Part shown: one piece after another, positions 6,631 to 7,917 of the stretch
Layout of the letters: each line of letters begins with the position of its first letter
How positions within the stretch are numbered: position 1 is the first letter of the stretch
From: CAVPRW01 sp046727435 [NCBI: bacterium]
GTDB lineage: Bacteria; Tectomicrobia; Entotheonellia; J063
Length of the DNA stretch: 7,917 bases
Reading direction: 5' to 3'
Assembly (NCBI GenBank): GCA_046727435.1
Contig: JBKPCR010000332.1
Coordinates: 1 to 7,917, forward strand
Notes under the pieces: model-generated
The model's database searches: none
What the model was told of the DNA's origin: nothing
Seen by the model: the letters and a program-made list of their open reading frames with translations, nothing else
Made by a program: the position numbers and the translations under genes

Positions 6631-6840
6631 CTATCCCTGCATGACGATGCAGGGCGCCACGGTCGTCGCTGCAGGATCACACTGCGAGCGGCCGGTATAG
6701 TTCAAATGCTTGTCGTAGACATGCAGCGACACTATGACCTGATCGGTCTCGTTCGTGACGCTGCAGATACTATTCGTGCGTCCTGTGCCCGGCAGGGTCT
6801 AACTGTCGTACGGTCGGTCCGAGATCGGCCGTTCGTCCTG
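6631..6840 (-). pseudogene. C-terminal remnant of a cysteine-dioxygenase-like cupin protein
   Basis: On the minus strand, 6798 down to the TAG at 6631-6633 encodes 'VTNETDQVIVSLHVY' followed by 'KHLNYTGRSQ' and a short tail. This matches the last strands of cysteine-dioxygenase-type cupins, in which 'V.N...e.aVSLH.Y' carries the Ser-His-Tyr triad; S, H and Y are all kept. An in-frame TAG at 6799-6801 (from CAG by one change) interrupts the frame just upstream, and the His normally found before 'V.N' seems replaced (SICSVTNE). No part with the first two metal-binding His residues is visible further upstream. It is therefore the broken 3' end of a gene for thiol dioxygenase-type chemistry. The assignment is my recognition of the motif, without a search. 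Confidence 0.45.
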
Positions 6841-7034
6841 ATACGAGGCAATCGTCTCCACGTCGCACAGATTCGAGAATTTCAGGGCGCGTGGGCAGTG
6901 AGCGGGCCTGCTCCTCGATCCACCAGAACCACAAGCAATATCTGCAAGCGCCGACGAGCGAACTGCCGGGAAGCTGGCGATAGCCCTTGTCCTGTATCGC
7001 GGGGCAGCTTACGGCAGATCGGACAGGGCGTCAA
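6770..7034 (-). pseudogene. Zinc-ribbon-like small protein, frameshifted
   Basis: Two minus-strand frames join into one sensible protein if the GGG at 6984-6986 is read as GG. The first, from a possible TTG start at 7034, gives 'MTPCPICRKLPRDTGQG'; the second continues 'YRQLPGSSLVGACRYC', then 'WIEEQARSLPTRPEILE' and 'SVRRGDD', ending at TAG 6770-6772. The result has CPIC and CRYC pairs 22 residues apart (CX2C-X22-CX2C), a classic zinc-ribbon arrangement, followed by an amphipathic helix. I do not recognise the family. The 3' end overlaps, in another frame, the cupin-like remnant, so one or both must be partial. No ribosome site is obvious at 7034. Confidence 0.3.
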
Positions 7035-7276
7035 GTGACTTCTGAGGATTGAACCAGGCCCGCGCGGGTTCTCACGCCGCCTGGCTGTTGAACGCCTCAC
7101 CATGCATCTCCTCCCGGAGCGGTTGGTAGAGGGACAATCCAGTCACGATGATCGAGGGGGCCATAGAGGATGACTGAGGGCAACCTGACATGATAAACTT
7201 GGCGATGAAAGGATTCGACGGTTTCGTCGCCGTCACCTGAGGGACAGTCGCGTCACGACGTGTAGGGAGATGCTCA
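7035..7276. other. Intergenic region with protein-like minus-strand frames but no assignable gene
   Basis: These 242 bases precede the TPR gene. A GAACC/GGTTC inverted repeat (7051-7055 / 7067-7071) encloses the palindrome CCCGCGCGGG (7059-7068). On the minus strand a stop-to-stop frame at 7097-7252 reads 'HRQVYHVRLPSVILYG' and 'PLDHRDWIVPLP', and the adjoining frame ends 'LYQPLREEMHGEAFNSQAA' at stop 7072-7074; together they look like the frameshifted end of a real gene, but I cannot name it. A small hairpin CGACG-GTTT-CGTCG is at 7216-7229. No RNA gene or clear promoter was seen. Confidence 0.25.
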
Positions 7277-7917
7277 ATGCCGCAGCCAACTCGTTTCCGA
7301 GATCGTTATGGGCTCACACTGACAACGAATTCCGTGACAGCTGTCGAGCGCTATGTCCAGGGCATTGACCAATTCCTAGCCGCAGAGGTCGGAGCAGACA
7401 CTTCCCTGGCGCAAGCGATCGGAGCGGATGAGGGTTTCGCGGCGGCCTATGCAAGCCTAGCGATCATACAACAGTTCCAGGGCTCAGCCGCCGCGGCAAA
7501 ACAGAGCGCCGGGCGCGCTCGTGCATGCATGGCCGGCCTCTCTGAGCGGGAGCGACGATATGTCGAGGTCATCGCCATGTTCGTTGACGGCGGCGGGTCC
7601 CATGTGTTGCCGCTGATGCAGGCGCACCTCGAGGAGTTTCCGCGTGACGCCGTCTTGCTGTTCCTCCGCGGCTTCTTGAATGCCAGGAGCGGCAAGGCAG
7701 ACTGGCAGCAGGAGCAATTTGACTACCTTACACAGCTGGCACCCCAGTATGGCGATGATTGGTTCTTCCTCGGACAATATGCTTTTGCCCACCATGCCCT
7801 CAACCGGTTTGAGGAGTCACACCGATTGGCCGAACGCTCACTGGCATCCAATCCCCGCTGTGGGCACGCGGTGCATAGTCTAGCGCATGTGTTCTACGAA
7901 ACGAACGACCATGCCAC
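7277..7917 (+). CDS. TPR protein of the TTC38 type (3' end outside the window)
   Basis: From ATG 7277 (GGGAG at 7265-7269, seven bases upstream) the frame is open for 213 codons to the window edge with no stop. The N-terminus 'RDRYGLTLTTNSVTAVERYVQGID' and the later 'LSERERRYVEVIAMFVDG', 'LEEFPRDAVLLFLRG', 'YGDDWFFLGQYAFAHH' and 'ESHRLAERSLASNP' segments are the alternating helices of the tetratricopeptide-like TTC38 family, in which 'GL.ltt.s..Av..y..gid..L' and '.R...H..Al' patterns recur. Family members have roughly 400-470 residues, so about half is seen. These are cytoplasmic helical scaffold proteins of unknown biochemical function. No signal peptide or membrane segment. The gene appears intact as far as it is visible. 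Confidence 0.75.
   Translation, partial: MPQPTRFRDRYGLTLTTNSVTAVERYVQGIDQFLAAEVGADTSLAQAIGADEGFAAAYASLAIIQQFQGSAAAAKQSAGRARACMAGLSERERRYVEVIAMFVDGGGSHVLPLMQAHLEEFPRDAVLLFLRGFLNARSGKADWQQEQFDYLTQLAPQYGDDWFFLGQYAFAHHALNRFEESHRLAERSLASNPRCGHAVHSLAHVFYETNDHA

Noticed and set aside
6232-7038. A single 268-codon plus-strand protein
   Set aside because: Only the part up to ~6615 is MmgE/PrpD-like; the rest is antisense to cupin-like and zinc-ribbon-like minus-strand coding and has no family character of its own.
1-7917. tRNA, rRNA, CRISPR array or complete insertion sequence
   Set aside because: No cloverleaf with a TTCGA-type T-loop in context, no regularly spaced direct repeats, and no transposase with flanking inverted repeats were seen on either strand.

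Overview
The window looks like a piece of a fairly GC-rich bacterial chromosome: strong AGGAG-type ribosome binding sites, GC-biased codons over most of its length, a luciferase-like (LLM) flavin/F420 oxidoreductase, a MmgE/PrpD remnant, a TPR protein of the TTC38 type, and toxin-antitoxin pieces. This mix is typical of environmental lineages such as Tectomicrobia/Entotheonella, Chloroflexi or Rokubacteria, but nothing here fixes the taxon. The first ~1.9 kb is visibly more AT-rich (about 43-50 % GC in sampled 60-base rows) than the hydrolase/phosphotransferase part (about 67 % in a sampled row), which hints at different origins.

Layout, left to right. At 1-86 is the first ~16 codons of a RelE/ParE-type toxin, which run directly into a DUF262 (GmrSD-N/ParB-like) gene that lacks its own N-terminus (to 1422). 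At 1606-2009 is an antitoxin-toxin pair with a 4-base overlap; the antitoxin is complete and the toxin is cut short. At 2059-3268 is an alpha/beta hydrolase broken by two one-base frameshifts. Next are a perfect 15-bp inverted repeat (3298-3341), an APH-type phosphotransferase (3468-4391) and a GNAT acetyltransferase (4588-5124) with a good sigma-70-like promoter. On the minus strand is a full-length LLM-class oxidoreductase (5205-6122). From 6214 to about 7252 is a graveyard: the C-terminal part of a MmgE/PrpD protein (+), the C-terminal end of a cysteine-dioxygenase-like cupin (-), a frameshifted zinc-ribbon-like frame (-), and further unassigned protein-like frames (-). The window ends inside a TPR/TTC38-like gene (7277 onward).

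How they fit together: no single pathway is visible. The apparently intact genes are a small-molecule kinase, an acetyltransferase, a flavin oxidoreductase, an antitoxin and a TPR protein. The striking theme is mosaicism: at least four places where one gene fragment stops and an unrelated one begins within a few to a few tens of bases, plus several single-base frameshifts, often in short homopolymers. This can be genuine decay by illegitimate recombination, or partly sequencing/assembly error. The most system-like candidate is the DUF262 protein with a C-terminal RX4H (HEPN-like) motif beside toxin-antitoxin genes, but its N-terminus is missing here.
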